Positions 36,601 through 44,040 are shown, counted from the first letter of the stretch. The stretch: 64,000 bases of DNA from Akkermansia muciniphila (GCF_040616545.1 NZ_CP156688.1:1736001-1800000), one strand, 5' to 3'. Numbers and translations are program-made. The notes: generated by a model from the letters alone, not told the origin.

Positions 36601-37347
36601 ATGAATATAGACCTTAGCATGATTAGGGAAAAAGATAGATACTGGAATTACCTTCCTGGAATGAGCATTAAGTTTGGATACAAAATAGGATGTTCGGAAT
36701 TTGAAATACAACTAATCCTGGGTAAAGATTCACCTGTTCAGAAAGCCCTTCTTGAAGGGCTTGAACAAGTAATAGAGAAAGATAAGGAATTCAAGAAATT
36801 ATATACAATTGATTCAGCATTTTCCATTTATTTGATTAAAGTTGATCCGGAACAGTATGGTTTAAGTGCTAACTGGTGTTTTTCCGGTACTGTCTATTTG
36901 TTGGAAAATGAAGAAGATATTGAGTCAGGAAGGCTAGTATATATTTTGATGCTTACAGAAGACAGCGCGGGAAAATTAAAAAATGTAATTGAGAGTTTAC
37001 TGCCTCAAATTAAAAAAAGGAAATCTTTCCTGTCTTCTGAAAAACGCTCAACACATTTCTTTTTGAAATTTGATCATGTCACACAGTACTCGTTAGGTCT
37101 TCAAGGGGACATATGCCATCCTGTAAAACTATATCCATCCTGGCGTCATTTCAATCGAAATAACGGAGGAAGAGAGTATGATTATTGGGACTATTATTTA
37201 CCATTGAGAGAACGTTTGTTGAAAGAGATAGGGAGCCGATGTATCTGCCATGAAGAAATGGACTATTTGAATTATCTTCCTGATGCTTTTCTGAATGAAT
37301 CTGGTAATTTACATTACTATGAAGATATGGCTTTGGAAGAAGAATGA
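36601..37347 (+). CDS. Orphan protein of the RHS locus, possible immunity protein
   Basis: This 248-residue soluble protein has no recognised family. It is rich in Tyr, Glu and Leu, with an alpha-beta pattern (KFGYKIGCSEFEIQLILGK, WCFSGTVYLLENEED, HFFLKFDHVTQYSLGLQGD). There is no signal peptide. It directly follows the RHS stump, so it probably served the lost tip as immunity gene and has been retained. Composition is AT-rich like the rest of the island. The start codon is not supported by a ribosome-binding site. Confidence 0.55.
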   Translation: MNIDLSMIREKDRYWNYLPGMSIKFGYKIGCSEFEIQLILGKDSPVQKALLEGLEQVIEKDKEFKKLYTIDSAFSIYLIKVDPEQYGLSANWCFSGTVYLLENEEDIESGRLVYILMLTEDSAGKLKNVIESLLPQIKKRKSFLSSEKRSTHFFLKFDHVTQYSLGLQGDICHPVKLYPSWRHFNRNNGGREYDYWDYYLPLRERLLKEIGSRCICHEEMDYLNYLPDAFLNESGNLHYYEDMALEEE

Positions 37348-37371
37348 TTGGAAATGTGAATACCCTTAAAT

Positions 37372-37379
37372 AAGATAAA
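37372..37379. repeat. Target-site duplication, left copy
   Basis: The 8 bases aagataaa immediately outside the left end of the IS1595-type element are repeated exactly at 40260-40267. Eight base pairs is the duplication length known for the IS1595 family. Confidence 0.88.
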
Positions 37380-37403
37380 GGGACCTACATACTTGATTAA
37401 CCA
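37380..37403. repeat. Left terminal inverted repeat
   Basis: It begins GGGACCTACATACTT and pairs with 40236-40259; only positions 9, 16 and 18 differ. It defines the left end of the transposon. Confidence 0.88.
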
Positions 37404-37604
37404 TCCCGTTTAATCATCGTTAACCCCATTATCCATTCAGTCAATTTCCATTAATTTTTATATCATTCAATTTTAAGGACAATTTTCTACTCGCTCTATA
37501 TGGGTAAGAAAATTGTAACCAAAAATAATACACAAATCACTAAAAATAAATGCGTACAAACTAATCAAAACACGACAAAATTTCCTTATCAGCCAAAGGA
37601 AATT

Positions 37605-38519
37605 ATGGATAAAAATGATCTCAGTTTGTACGAATTCTTTCAGATGTTTCCAGATGAGGAGTCTGCTAGAAAATATTTTGAGAAGAAACGTTGGAACGGT
37701 CAAATTGTCTGTCCACATTGTTCTTCTGATAATATCCATGAGTGCAAAAACCATTCTCCAATGCCTTACAGGTGTAGATCATGCAGAAAGTTTTTCAGTG
37801 TAAGGTTTGGAACAATCCTTGAGGAATCAAAATTACCATTACATAAATGGTTGTTTTGCATGTATTTGATGAGAGTTAACCGTAAAGGTATTTCCTCTAT
37901 CCAGGTGGGTAAAATCCTTGGTGTTACTCAGAAGACTGCATGGTTTTTGTGCCAACGTATCCGGGAAGTTTGGATGAAGACTACCAAGAATAAATTAGAT
38001 GGTATTATTGAGATTGATGAAACCTATGTTGGAGGTTTGGAGAAGAATAAAAAGAAGAGTCAACAGCGTGGTTGGGGACGTGGTCCTTCTGGTAAATTAA
38101 TTGTAGTAGGTGGTAGAAGCAGAAAAGGAAAAGTTGTTTCCAATGTTATTAAGGATAATAAGCAGGAAACCCTTCATGGATTCATCAATGACAATATAGA
38201 AAAAGGTTCTACTATTATGACTGATACATGGAAATCCTATAATGGATTAACCGACTTTACCCATCACAAAATCAATCATTCTGTTAAGGAATTTGTTAGA
38301 GGTATTGTGCATACCAATGGTATTGAAAGCTTTTGGGCGATTTTGAAAAGAGGTTATTATGGAATTTACCATTATATGAGTGAAAAACATCTCAATAGAT
38401 ATGTCCATGAGTTTTCCTTTAGATACAATACTTCTAAGGAAAATGTTCTAGATTTCCTAGGTAAAACTATTGAGATGATGGATGGTAAAAGATTGATGTA
38501 CTGTGATTTGGTAAAATGA
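37605..38519 (+). CDS. IS1595-family (ISXO2-like) transposase
   Basis: The roughly 304-residue protein has an N-terminal zinc ribbon with two CxxC pairs (CPHCSSDN and YRCRSCRKFF). A helix-turn-helix follows (GVTQKTAWFLCQRI), then the catalytic domain with Asp in IIEIDETYVGG, Asp in IMTDTWKSY and the HTNGIESFWAILKRG segment. All conserved positions are intact. The start at 37605 follows aaagga by a few bases and fits the family's N-terminus; an open frame extends back to an ATG at 37500 and cannot be excluded. Confidence 0.9.
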   Translation: MDKNDLSLYEFFQMFPDEESARKYFEKKRWNGQIVCPHCSSDNIHECKNHSPMPYRCRSCRKFFSVRFGTILEESKLPLHKWLFCMYLMRVNRKGISSIQVGKILGVTQKTAWFLCQRIREVWMKTTKNKLDGIIEIDETYVGGLEKNKKKSQQRGWGRGPSGKLIVVGGRSRKGKVVSNVIKDNKQETLHGFINDNIEKGSTIMTDTWKSYNGLTDFTHHKINHSVKEFVRGIVHTNGIESFWAILKRGYYGIYHYMSEKHLNRYVHEFSFRYNTSKENVLDFLGKTIEMMDGKRLMYCDLVK

Positions 38520-38548
38520 TTTTAAAAAATTGAAGGTAAGTAGTTTCT

Positions 38549-38977
38549 ATGAAAAACGAATCACTAGAAATGGTTGCCTATCCTATTAATAATGATGAGA
38601 ATAGAAAAATTACTGAACTTGAAAGAACTTATCATAATAATAAGTATCTTGTAGAAGAAGGTTCACAAAAACTTAGAGGTATTACAATTTCTAAAAAACT
38701 ATATGAAGAATTACTCCAAGAAAAAGTTATCTATATTCAAGACTTAGATAATAATGGAAGATTTTTAAAATTTTATTCTCCAAACTTTAAAGGAAATGAA
38801 AAATATTTAACCTTTGAAGAGAGAGGATTCTATAGAGGTTATTTTTTTCGAATAAAAAATGGTGAAATTAAAAAATACAGATCAACAACATCTGGTCTTC
38901 ATTTTGTAGATCCTTATTATGGAATATGGGATGATAAATCTAGTCCAATCGAAATATATGTAGAGGAGGAAGATTAA
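38549..38977 (+). CDS. Transposon passenger protein, unknown function
   Basis: The 142-residue soluble protein is rich in Lys, Glu, Asn and Tyr, with no signal peptide or recognised family. It begins 29 bases after the transposase and shares its AT-rich codon use. Its last 38 bases overlap the tail of the convergent gene at 38940. It lies wholly inside the inverted repeats, so it moves with the element. Confidence 0.6.
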   Translation: MKNESLEMVAYPINNDENRKITELERTYHNNKYLVEEGSQKLRGITISKKLYEELLQEKVIYIQDLDNNGRFLKFYSPNFKGNEKYLTFEERGFYRGYFFRIKNGEIKKYRSTTSGLHFVDPYYGIWDDKSSPIEIYVEEED

Positions 38978-39296
38978 ATACATCTTCCTTGTCTTTCTGT
39001 GTTATTTTAGAAAAGGCAATTCCTTCTTCGGCCGTGAGTATGATTTTTTCAAAAATGTAATTTTTCGTAAAAATATGTGTTTTATTATATTGTTCAATTA
39101 ATGAATTCATTTGAGTAGGATTAACAATTACATCACTCCAATTAAATCGAGTACGATTATTAAAATTTAATTCAGTATATAAAATGTGAAAAGTATATCC
39201 ATCTTTTATGATAGGTTGGGAAAATCCGAATCCTCCCAAAATAGGGCTTCCTATTGGATTTCCTTTTAGTGTATATCCTTGAATATGTAAAGACAT
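38940..39296 (-). CDS. Transposon passenger protein, unknown function
   Basis: The 118-residue protein has Gly-rich and Ile-rich strands near the start (GNPIGSPILGGFGFSQPII), then a Phe/Asn-rich middle and a Lys/Glu helix. No family was recognised. It lies downstream of the XRE gene on the same strand (30-base gap), so the two probably form an operon of regulator plus effector. It overlaps the convergent 38549 gene by 38 bases at the 3' ends. ATG at 39296 is preferred to a TTG one codon earlier. Confidence 0.5.
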   Translation of the reverse strand: MSLHIQGYTLKGNPIGSPILGGFGFSQPIIKDGYTFHILYTELNFNNRTRFNWSDVIVNPTQMNSLIEQYNKTHIFTKNYIFEKIILTAEEGIAFSKITQKDKEDVFNLPPLHIFRLD

Positions 39297-39326
39297 CAAG
39301 CGATTTTAGTATGGTGTGTTTAGGAG

Positions 39327-39560
39327 TCAAGATTCTACTTCTCTAGATAAGTCTAAAATATTGATTTTGAGCAATTTGCAGATCATTAGGACCTCAATAA
39401 AGGTCAAATACCTTTCGCCTGTTTCATACTTGGAGACGAATGACTGAGGTAATTCACACATCTCAGAGAGTTCTACTTGAGACAATCCCATCTTCTTACG
39501 TTGGTTCCTGAGATAGGTGCGAAGCTTTTCCTCTTGGGGGTTATCCCTTTTTCTGAGCAT
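39327..39560 (-). CDS. XRE-family transcriptional regulator
   Basis: The 77-residue protein is almost entirely a Cro/C1-type helix-turn-helix: LRTYLRNQRKKMGLSQVELS, then CELPQSFVSKYETGERYL. Such short repressors control mobile-element operons and toxin-antitoxin pairs. It is divergent from the lipoprotein gene (39694), and the 130-base gap between them holds repeated TTAGGATATT sequences that may be its operators. Confidence 0.85.
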   Translation of the reverse strand: MLRKRDNPQEEKLRTYLRNQRKKMGLSQVELSEMCELPQSFVSKYETGERYLTFIEVLMICKLLKINILDLSREVES

Positions 39561-39596
39561 CTCATAAGTCTACCATAGTGAATAAAATAACCCGAA

Positions 39597-39671
39597 TTAG
39601 GATATTTTGTTGTTTACAATAAGAGGGTTCTACGATAACACTTCTGAGGTATTATCCTGTTTTAGGATATT
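39597..39671. promoter_or_regulatory. Repeated TTAGGATATT motifs, candidate XRE operators
   Basis: TTAGGATATT occurs at 39597-39606 and again at 39662-39671. The second copy faces an inverted half (tatcc at 39654) across gttt. The sites lie in the divergent region between the XRE regulator and the lipoprotein gene, where autoregulation would act. Confidence 0.45.
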
Positions 39672-39693
39672 AGAACAACAAAAAATAATAATT

Positions 39694-40188
39694 ATGAAGA
39701 AGTTACGTATTTTGCCTCTGGCGGCATCTGTGATAGTAATGGTAGGAATGACCTCCTGCGATGTAGAACCAGAAGAAAAAGACACATCCAAGATACCATT
39801 ATCTGAACTTACTTGGAGTGAAGTAGGGAAGATTTATGGAAATAACAGTGATGCAACTGAGATTTTTAAAAAGGACAAATGGAAGGATTTTGAAGGGAAG
39901 AAAGTCAGATGGAAAGGTAAGGTAAGTGAAATTGAGACAACATTTGGGACATTGAGTATGTCTGTTGTAATGGGGTCTTCCAATACAGTTTCCTTTGGAG
40001 GAATGAGTTATTCCTCTAATGACATTTCCTTTTCTTCTCCTGAGGTATTAGTTATTTTGAAAAAAAGTGAGAAGGAAAAAGGTCTAAAATACAAAGTTGG
40101 AGATAGAATCGAATTTGAAGGAATTTTAGATGATTGGAGTGACTTACAGTCACATGTAGAAATTAGTAATGGTATAATAATAGAATGA
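39694..40188 (+). CDS. Lipoprotein with OB-fold-like domain, transposon passenger
   Basis: The 164-residue protein has a lipoprotein-type signal (KKLRILPLAASVIVMVGMTSC; the Cys fits a relaxed lipobox). It is followed by a short linker and a beta-rich domain with KDFEGKKVRWKGKVSEIE and YKVGDRIEFEGILDDW, typical of OB-fold (tRNA_anti-like) periplasmic proteins. A perfect 15-bp palindrome (40195-40224) lies just after the stop. An in-frame extension back to 39607 would cover the operator region. Its role in the transposon is unknown; surface or periplasmic location suggests a host-interaction trait. Confidence 0.65.
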   Translation: MKKLRILPLAASVIVMVGMTSCDVEPEEKDTSKIPLSELTWSEVGKIYGNNSDATEIFKKDKWKDFEGKKVRWKGKVSEIETTFGTLSMSVVMGSSNTVSFGGMSYSSNDISFSSPEVLVILKKSEKEKGLKYKVGDRIEFEGILDDWSDLQSHVEISNGIIIE

Positions 40189-40194
40189 TAAAAA

Positions 40195-40224
40195 TTTGAG
40201 GGTAGGAATATTCCTACCCTCAAA
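40195..40224. terminator. Palindromic terminator inside the transposon right end
   Basis: A perfect 30-base palindrome (tttgagggtaggaat and its complement) directly follows the lipoprotein stop, 11 bases before the right inverted repeat. It may stop read-through both out of and into the element. Confidence 0.6.
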
Positions 40225-40235
40225 AATAACTTTAA

Positions 40236-40259
40236 TGGTTAGTTAAGTATATAGGTCCC
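40236..40259. repeat. Right terminal inverted repeat
   Basis: Ends ...ataggtccc; the reverse complement matches the left end at 21 of 24 positions. Confidence 0.88.
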
Positions 40260-40267
40260 AAGATAAA
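40260..40267. repeat. Target-site duplication, right copy
   Basis: aagataaa, identical to 37372-37379. Confidence 0.88.
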
Positions 40268-40288
40268 CTATAACCGAGGGTTATAGTT
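40266..40288. terminator. Hairpin next to the transposon insertion point
   Basis: aactataacc (40266-40275) and ggttatagtt (40279-40288) form a perfect 10-bp stem with a 3-base loop. Before the insertion it would have stood about 30 bases after the 36601 gene, as its terminator. Confidence 0.45.
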
Positions 40289-40342
40289 AAGTAAGAATGG
40301 ACGATCTTACAATGATAAATAGTGTTTAGTTTAGAATATAAA

Positions 40343-40825
40343 ATGATCAATATATACATTATAATTTGCATTTGTTTAGCTGCTGTTAGTAATTCTCTGG
40401 GAAGCGACATTACCTTACATGAGTTATATAATCCTCAAAAAATAGATTCTCTGGAAGAGGATAAAGATATATCCTTTTATAAGAAAACCGCTATTACTGT
40501 GCATGCTTCCGCATATGATTTTTTTGAAGCATATACACATAATGAAAAGTATCCTGAAATATGGTTTGGCTTAAATTCGCATATGATTCTCATTTCATGT
40601 CCATCAGGTTATGATATCGGATTGTTTCAAATTGATATGGATTTAGATGGATCTATCTGTGTATTCAATTATATAAAAAAGAGAGGAGCATACGAAAAAT
40701 TAGGATATACTTATTTTTACAATAAACCATTGTATGATTTTTTTAAGGTATTTATCGTCCAATCAAGGATGAGTATGTATTTTCCATGGATGTACGCTCC
40801 TAAAAAATTATTATACAATAATTAA
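40343..40825 (+). CDS. Secreted small protein of the RHS locus, unknown function
   Basis: The 160-residue protein has a signal peptide (INIYIIICICLAAVSNSLGS) and a mature part rich in Tyr, Phe and Asp with no recognised family. It is AT-rich like the island and stands where a further orphan immunity gene might be expected. It is exported like the candidate immunity protein at 35529, but no sequence similarity between them is evident. A terminator-like hairpin follows at 40848-40878. Confidence 0.55.
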   Translation: MINIYIIICICLAAVSNSLGSDITLHELYNPQKIDSLEEDKDISFYKKTAITVHASAYDFFEAYTHNEKYPEIWFGLNSHMILISCPSGYDIGLFQIDMDLDGSICVFNYIKKRGAYEKLGYTYFYNKPLYDFFKVFIVQSRMSMYFPWMYAPKKLLYNN

Positions 40826-40847
40826 TATTCTAATATTTTTTCGTAAT

Positions 40848-40878
40848 ATGGGCTCTCTATTTTATATGGAGAGCCCAT
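40848..40878. terminator. Hairpin terminator
   Basis: A 10-bp stem (atgggctctc at 40848-40857 with 40869-40878) and an 11-base loop follow the 40343 gene. The preceding t-run suits leftward and the following gttgtctt weakly suits rightward transcription. Confidence 0.5.
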
Positions 40879-40980
40879 GTTGTCTTCAAGTGGAAATTTA
40901 AATCGGATAGATAAAATTTAGGATGCATATGGAGAGAAATTGCTCCTTTATTTAAAGGGTAATGTTGGTTGTGATTTCTT

Positions 40981-41598
40981 GTGCCCAAGGACTGCAGTAC
41001 GGTATTAGTGTCGTTGTTGTCATGGAATTTTAACTTGTGCAAGAGCATTCAAAACGCCTGCCGTATTTTGAATGGGGAGAAGCCGTATTGCGATTATGTG
41101 AAGCGTCCATTGAAGTTGCAATGTGATATGCATGTGCGCTATTACCCGGTGATTTATAATCCGGATATGCGTGAATTGTATGGGGATGATTTTAAGCAAT
41201 ACTTAAGGTTTCAGGGATTGTGGGACCAGAAAGATGAACAGAATTGGAGAAAAGGAGCCCGTCTTCCGGTCGTGCCGAGGGGATCAACGGTTGTGGTGCA
41301 TGGTGTTAAAGGCATCTATCAATATGCCGTGGATAAAAGGACCGGTACTCTTAAACACCCTTCGAGTGATGTTGTGGCATTGGTGGAGTTTTTTGACCCA
41401 CGGACCCACCGAACGGTATATGGAGAATATGCATGGACATCCGTGGAAGGCATCCGGAAGGAAGATACTTTTGTATTGCACCGGTATTTGAAGCGCGCTC
41501 CCTGGGAACCCTCCAGCGTTCCAGGATTAAGAGCCATTCAGGGTGCAGGCTATTCCGGTTCCGGAAAAATAAAGAAGCTTTTCCTGCCTGTTGCGTGA
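40981..41598 (+). CDS. Hypothetical protein, start uncertain
   Basis: The frame encodes up to 205 residues. From about residue 50 (ATG at 41128) it has balanced composition and looks genuine: MHVRYYPVIYNPDMRELYGD, PVVPRGSTVVVHGVKGIYQY, VVALVEFFDPRTHRTVYGEY. The first 49 residues, from a GTG at 40981, are Cys- and Leu-rich and less convincing. No family was recognised. Base composition rises toward the genomic average in its second half, marking the right flank of the AT-rich island. Confidence 0.45.
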   Translation: MPKDCSTVLVSLLSWNFNLCKSIQNACRILNGEKPYCDYVKRPLKLQCDMHVRYYPVIYNPDMRELYGDDFKQYLRFQGLWDQKDEQNWRKGARLPVVPRGSTVVVHGVKGIYQYAVDKRTGTLKHPSSDVVALVEFFDPRTHRTVYGEYAWTSVEGIRKEDTFVLHRYLKRAPWEPSSVPGLRAIQGAGYSGSGKIKKLFLPVA

Positions 41599-41946
41599 AA
41601 GGAGCTGGGTCATTTCTGTCTGTTAGACAGGAGTGGCCTTTTGGCGTGCCCGTAAATAGTGTGAAAGTTGCTTGACGATTCGTCCCCGGTTGGCTATGTG
41701 GGATTTTTACAGGAGCTTGCCGTAACGATATGTGCAAGGATGTTCTGTTTTCCTGCTACCGGAAGGGATAAAAATTGGGCGGGATATTCCTTCATGCAGC
41801 CCCCAAAACGTCCAAAACGTTGAATATCTTGATTTTTCTTCACGACATAGTTTTCTGATATTGTTGCATTTACTTATGTTATGTTGTTTTCTAACATTTT
41901 TCTTCTAGGCCCGTTTGATTTTATATATATAGTTTTTGGATATTGT
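41599..41946. other. Intergenic region
   Basis: No gene is supported. A small hairpin (ctgtct/agacag, 41616-41630) followed by a weak T-rich stretch may terminate the preceding gene. The last 60 bases are very AT-rich (ttatatatatag) and probably hold a promoter. Confidence 0.45.
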
Positions 41947-42510
41947 ATGAATATTTGCATGTCCATCTATAGATCAATCGAATTGAGGAAGAATACATCG
42001 GGAAGTTATAAGGTCAGGCTAACCATTGACCGGGGCAGCAAGTTTTGTGGGGCCAGAAAGTCGCTCGGCCTGGGTACTCACCAGGAGGATTGTGCGTTAA
42101 GGCGCGCCTCCCTGATGCGGTATTTGTTGTTTCACATGGGATGGTTTCCCGGAGGAAAGATTACCGTGAAGGGGCCTGCCGATTGTGGCATGAAGGAGAT
42201 TTTCTGGGACAGTATGGAGTATCCGGTGAATTCCCGAATGTTCAGGCTCACGGGAAAGGGCTGCCGCATGGTTACGGATGAGACGATGTTCATCTGGTTC
42301 CAGACGAATGGAGATGAGAAAGTCCGGTGCCTCCGTTTGCTTATTTCCGGCTGGAGGCTGAATGACCGGGAGGGCGACCTGAGGGTATTGATTCAGGGAT
42401 TGCAGCATTGCGCCTCGGAACAGCGCCAGCATCCCTGCCGCATTTTGAATATTGAAATCGGGTCCGGTTCCGTCGTGGCGTCCCGGGACGAGTGCGTGCT
42501 GAAAGGGTAG
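41947..42510 (+). CDS. Hypothetical protein with possible DNA-binding N-terminus
   Basis: The 187-residue protein starts at 41947 or 41959. Its first 60 residues (SIELRKNTSGSYKVRLTIDR, then KSLGLGTHQEDCALRRASLM) recall the arm-type binding domain of tyrosine recombinases, but no catalytic domain follows. The rest (GMKEIFWDSMEYPVNSRMFR, CLRLLISGWRLNDREGDLRV) is unrecognised. It may be a stand-alone accessory protein or a remnant. The resemblance to an integrase is weak. Confidence 0.4.
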   Translation: MNICMSIYRSIELRKNTSGSYKVRLTIDRGSKFCGARKSLGLGTHQEDCALRRASLMRYLLFHMGWFPGGKITVKGPADCGMKEIFWDSMEYPVNSRMFRLTGKGCRMVTDETMFIWFQTNGDEKVRCLRLLISGWRLNDREGDLRVLIQGLQHCASEQRQHPCRILNIEIGSGSVVASRDECVLKG

Positions 42511-42602
42511 GTGCCCGGGCCGTCGCAGATATCGTTTGGAGTGGTTTCCAAGTGGTTTCAGGAACGGCCCGAGTTGTTTTAACAGATAACGGATAGAAAT
42601 GT

Positions 42603-43139
42603 ATGGATTGTTTTGAAGGAAGGCGGAATGCCCTGCTGAAGGAGTTAAATGCTCTGCCGGGAGAAGGCGCCCTGTATGGTTTTTTGATGCGCCAGGGGGA
42701 GCAATTGCCCCCTTTTGCGGAAGAATGGAAGACGGAAGCTTGTCTTCTGCGGGGATGCCAGTACCGGGTATGGCTGCGCCTGTCCCTGAAAGATGGCCTG
42801 CTGAGGATTGATGCAGATAGTGATTCCCGCATCAGCCGGGGATTGATGGCACTGTGGGTGAGGCTGTTTTTCGGCCTGACGCCGGGTGAGGCGCTGGCGG
42901 CGGATACGGATTTTTTCCGTCAAGGAGTCCTTGGAAAATGGCTGATTCCTTCCCGGGCGAATGCCCTGGGCAATATGGTTTCCAGAATCAAGCTGGGCGC
43001 GTTGAGGCTGAGGCAGGAAGCGCGCAGCGGGAACGGGGTGCCCGTCTCTCCTTTTTCCCAGCCGGGGTCCCGTCCGGAGTTTCCGGAACAAGGCCCGCTG
43101 CAGCGGATGGAGGCAGCAGGTGATTCCTGCCATGATTGA
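42603..43139 (+). CDS. sufE: SufE-like iron-sulfur assembly protein
   Basis: The 178-residue protein carries the SufE fold with the sulfur-accepting cysteine C52 in RGCQYRVWLRL, then LLRIDADSDSRISRGLMALW and LTPGEAL. SufE takes persulfide from the cysteine desulfurase SufS and passes it to the SufBCD scaffold. No desulfurase or scaffold gene lies nearby, so it acts in trans. The 50-residue C-terminal tail after GNMVSRIKLGALRLR is Pro/Gly/Ser-rich and unusual for the family. Confidence 0.82.
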   Translation: MDCFEGRRNALLKELNALPGEGALYGFLMRQGEQLPPFAEEWKTEACLLRGCQYRVWLRLSLKDGLLRIDADSDSRISRGLMALWVRLFFGLTPGEALAADTDFFRQGVLGKWLIPSRANALGNMVSRIKLGALRLRQEARSGNGVPVSPFSQPGSRPEFPEQGPLQRMEAAGDSCHD

Positions 43140-43175
43140 TGCAGGCAGAAAAAGAATTCCAGCAATAGAGTTTAG

Positions 43176-43946
43176 ATGAAGAAGGAAAAAGCAACTATCC
43201 ACGTGCATTTGTTCGTGTATTCGGGAGATGCCGCCCTGGTCGGCGAGAATCTGCTGTGCGTCCGTCATGCCCTTCCGGAGGCCCGGCTGGCCGTGATTGA
43301 CGACGGGGCGCATCCGTGTCCGGAGGAGGTGAGGGCGCAGGCGGAGAAGCTGGGGGCGGAATGGCGCGTGTCTTCCTGGGAAAGGGGCGGCAATTTGCGG
43401 GGGAAGGCCTGCATTGAAGGGATGCTGGATGAAATGCTCCGGAGCGCAGGTGATGATGGGGATACGCTGGTGAAGATAGATGCGGATACGGTGATGATAT
43501 CCGGCGAAGACCTGCGGCGCTTTGCAAGGCGCAGGGACATGGTGTTCTGGGGCAGCGGTTCTGTGGAACAGCGCGTTTACGGCTGCCTGTATGCCGTGAA
43601 GGCGCATGCGGCCGTAAAAATCCGTGAGTATGTCCGCGGGCTGGAGCTGCTGCCGGACGCGCCGGAGGATATTGTAATCGGCACCAGTGCCTTTAATTTG
43701 TATCCGGGGGAGGAACGGCACATGATTTATCCCCCTTTTGGCCCGGATGCCCCGGATAGCGGGTGGACGGCCTATTACTGGGGGCGTTATCCAGAGGTAA
43801 AAGGGTACCAGCGTTTTACCATGGTGACCACGGGCAATCCTCCGCCGCCTCCGCTGGACAAGCGCCACCGTTTGCCCGTGATGAAGAATTTGCGGCAGAT
43901 TGCGGATATCCGCCGCCGTCTGACGGGCGGCAGGCAAGGTTCATAG
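43176..43946 (+). CDS. GT-A-like protein, paralogue of the 29003 gene
   Basis: The 256-residue protein has a GT-A-like start (HLFVYSGDAALVGENLLCVR, then ARLAVIDDGAHPCPEEVRAQ), a DxD-type metal site in TLVKIDADTVMI, and ...RRFARRRDMVFWGSGS. It matches the 29003 protein along its first 150 residues (HAxPEA, xCPExV, LVRxxxD, FAR, YAxK). The sugar donor is unknown. The C-terminus has a Pro-rich segment (GNPPPPPLDKRHRLP). The gene starts 36 bases after sufE. Confidence 0.65.
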   Translation: MKKEKATIHVHLFVYSGDAALVGENLLCVRHALPEARLAVIDDGAHPCPEEVRAQAEKLGAEWRVSSWERGGNLRGKACIEGMLDEMLRSAGDDGDTLVKIDADTVMISGEDLRRFARRRDMVFWGSGSVEQRVYGCLYAVKAHAAVKIREYVRGLELLPDAPEDIVIGTSAFNLYPGEERHMIYPPFGPDAPDSGWTAYYWGRYPEVKGYQRFTMVTTGNPPPPPLDKRHRLPVMKNLRQIADIRRRLTGGRQGS

Positions 43947-44004
43947 GAAGGGCCTGCCATCCATCATGACAGGCATGGTTCCGGATATCCCTGCATGAAA
44001 AATC

Positions 44005-44040
44005 CCCGGATGGAAGTTCTCCATCCGGGCGTTTTGGTTT
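44005..44040. terminator. Bidirectional intrinsic terminator
   Basis: A 10-bp stem (cccggatgga at 44005-44014 with 44020-44029) is followed by gcgttttggttt. In the other direction it is followed by a short T-run (gattttt). It sits between the convergent GT-A-like gene and aspS. Confidence 0.85.

Larger units (their letters stand above)
37380..40259 (+). mobile_element. IS1595-family transposon with passenger genes
   Basis: The 2,880-bp element is bounded by 24-bp terminal inverted repeats (37380-37403 and 40236-40259) that agree at 21 of 24 positions and begin GGGACCTA. An exact 8-bp duplication flanks it. It encodes an ISXO2-like transposase, two proteins of unknown function converging on each other, an XRE-type repressor and an OB-fold-like lipoprotein. 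The family is known to include members with passenger genes. Intact ends, exact duplication and an undamaged transposase indicate a recent, probably still mobile insertion. Confidence 0.88.

Noticed and set aside
41036-42460. Similarity between CRILNGEK in the 40981 frame and CRILNIEI near the end of the 41947 protein
   Set aside because: Only about 17 bases match (16 of 17) and flanks do not align, so common origin cannot be claimed.
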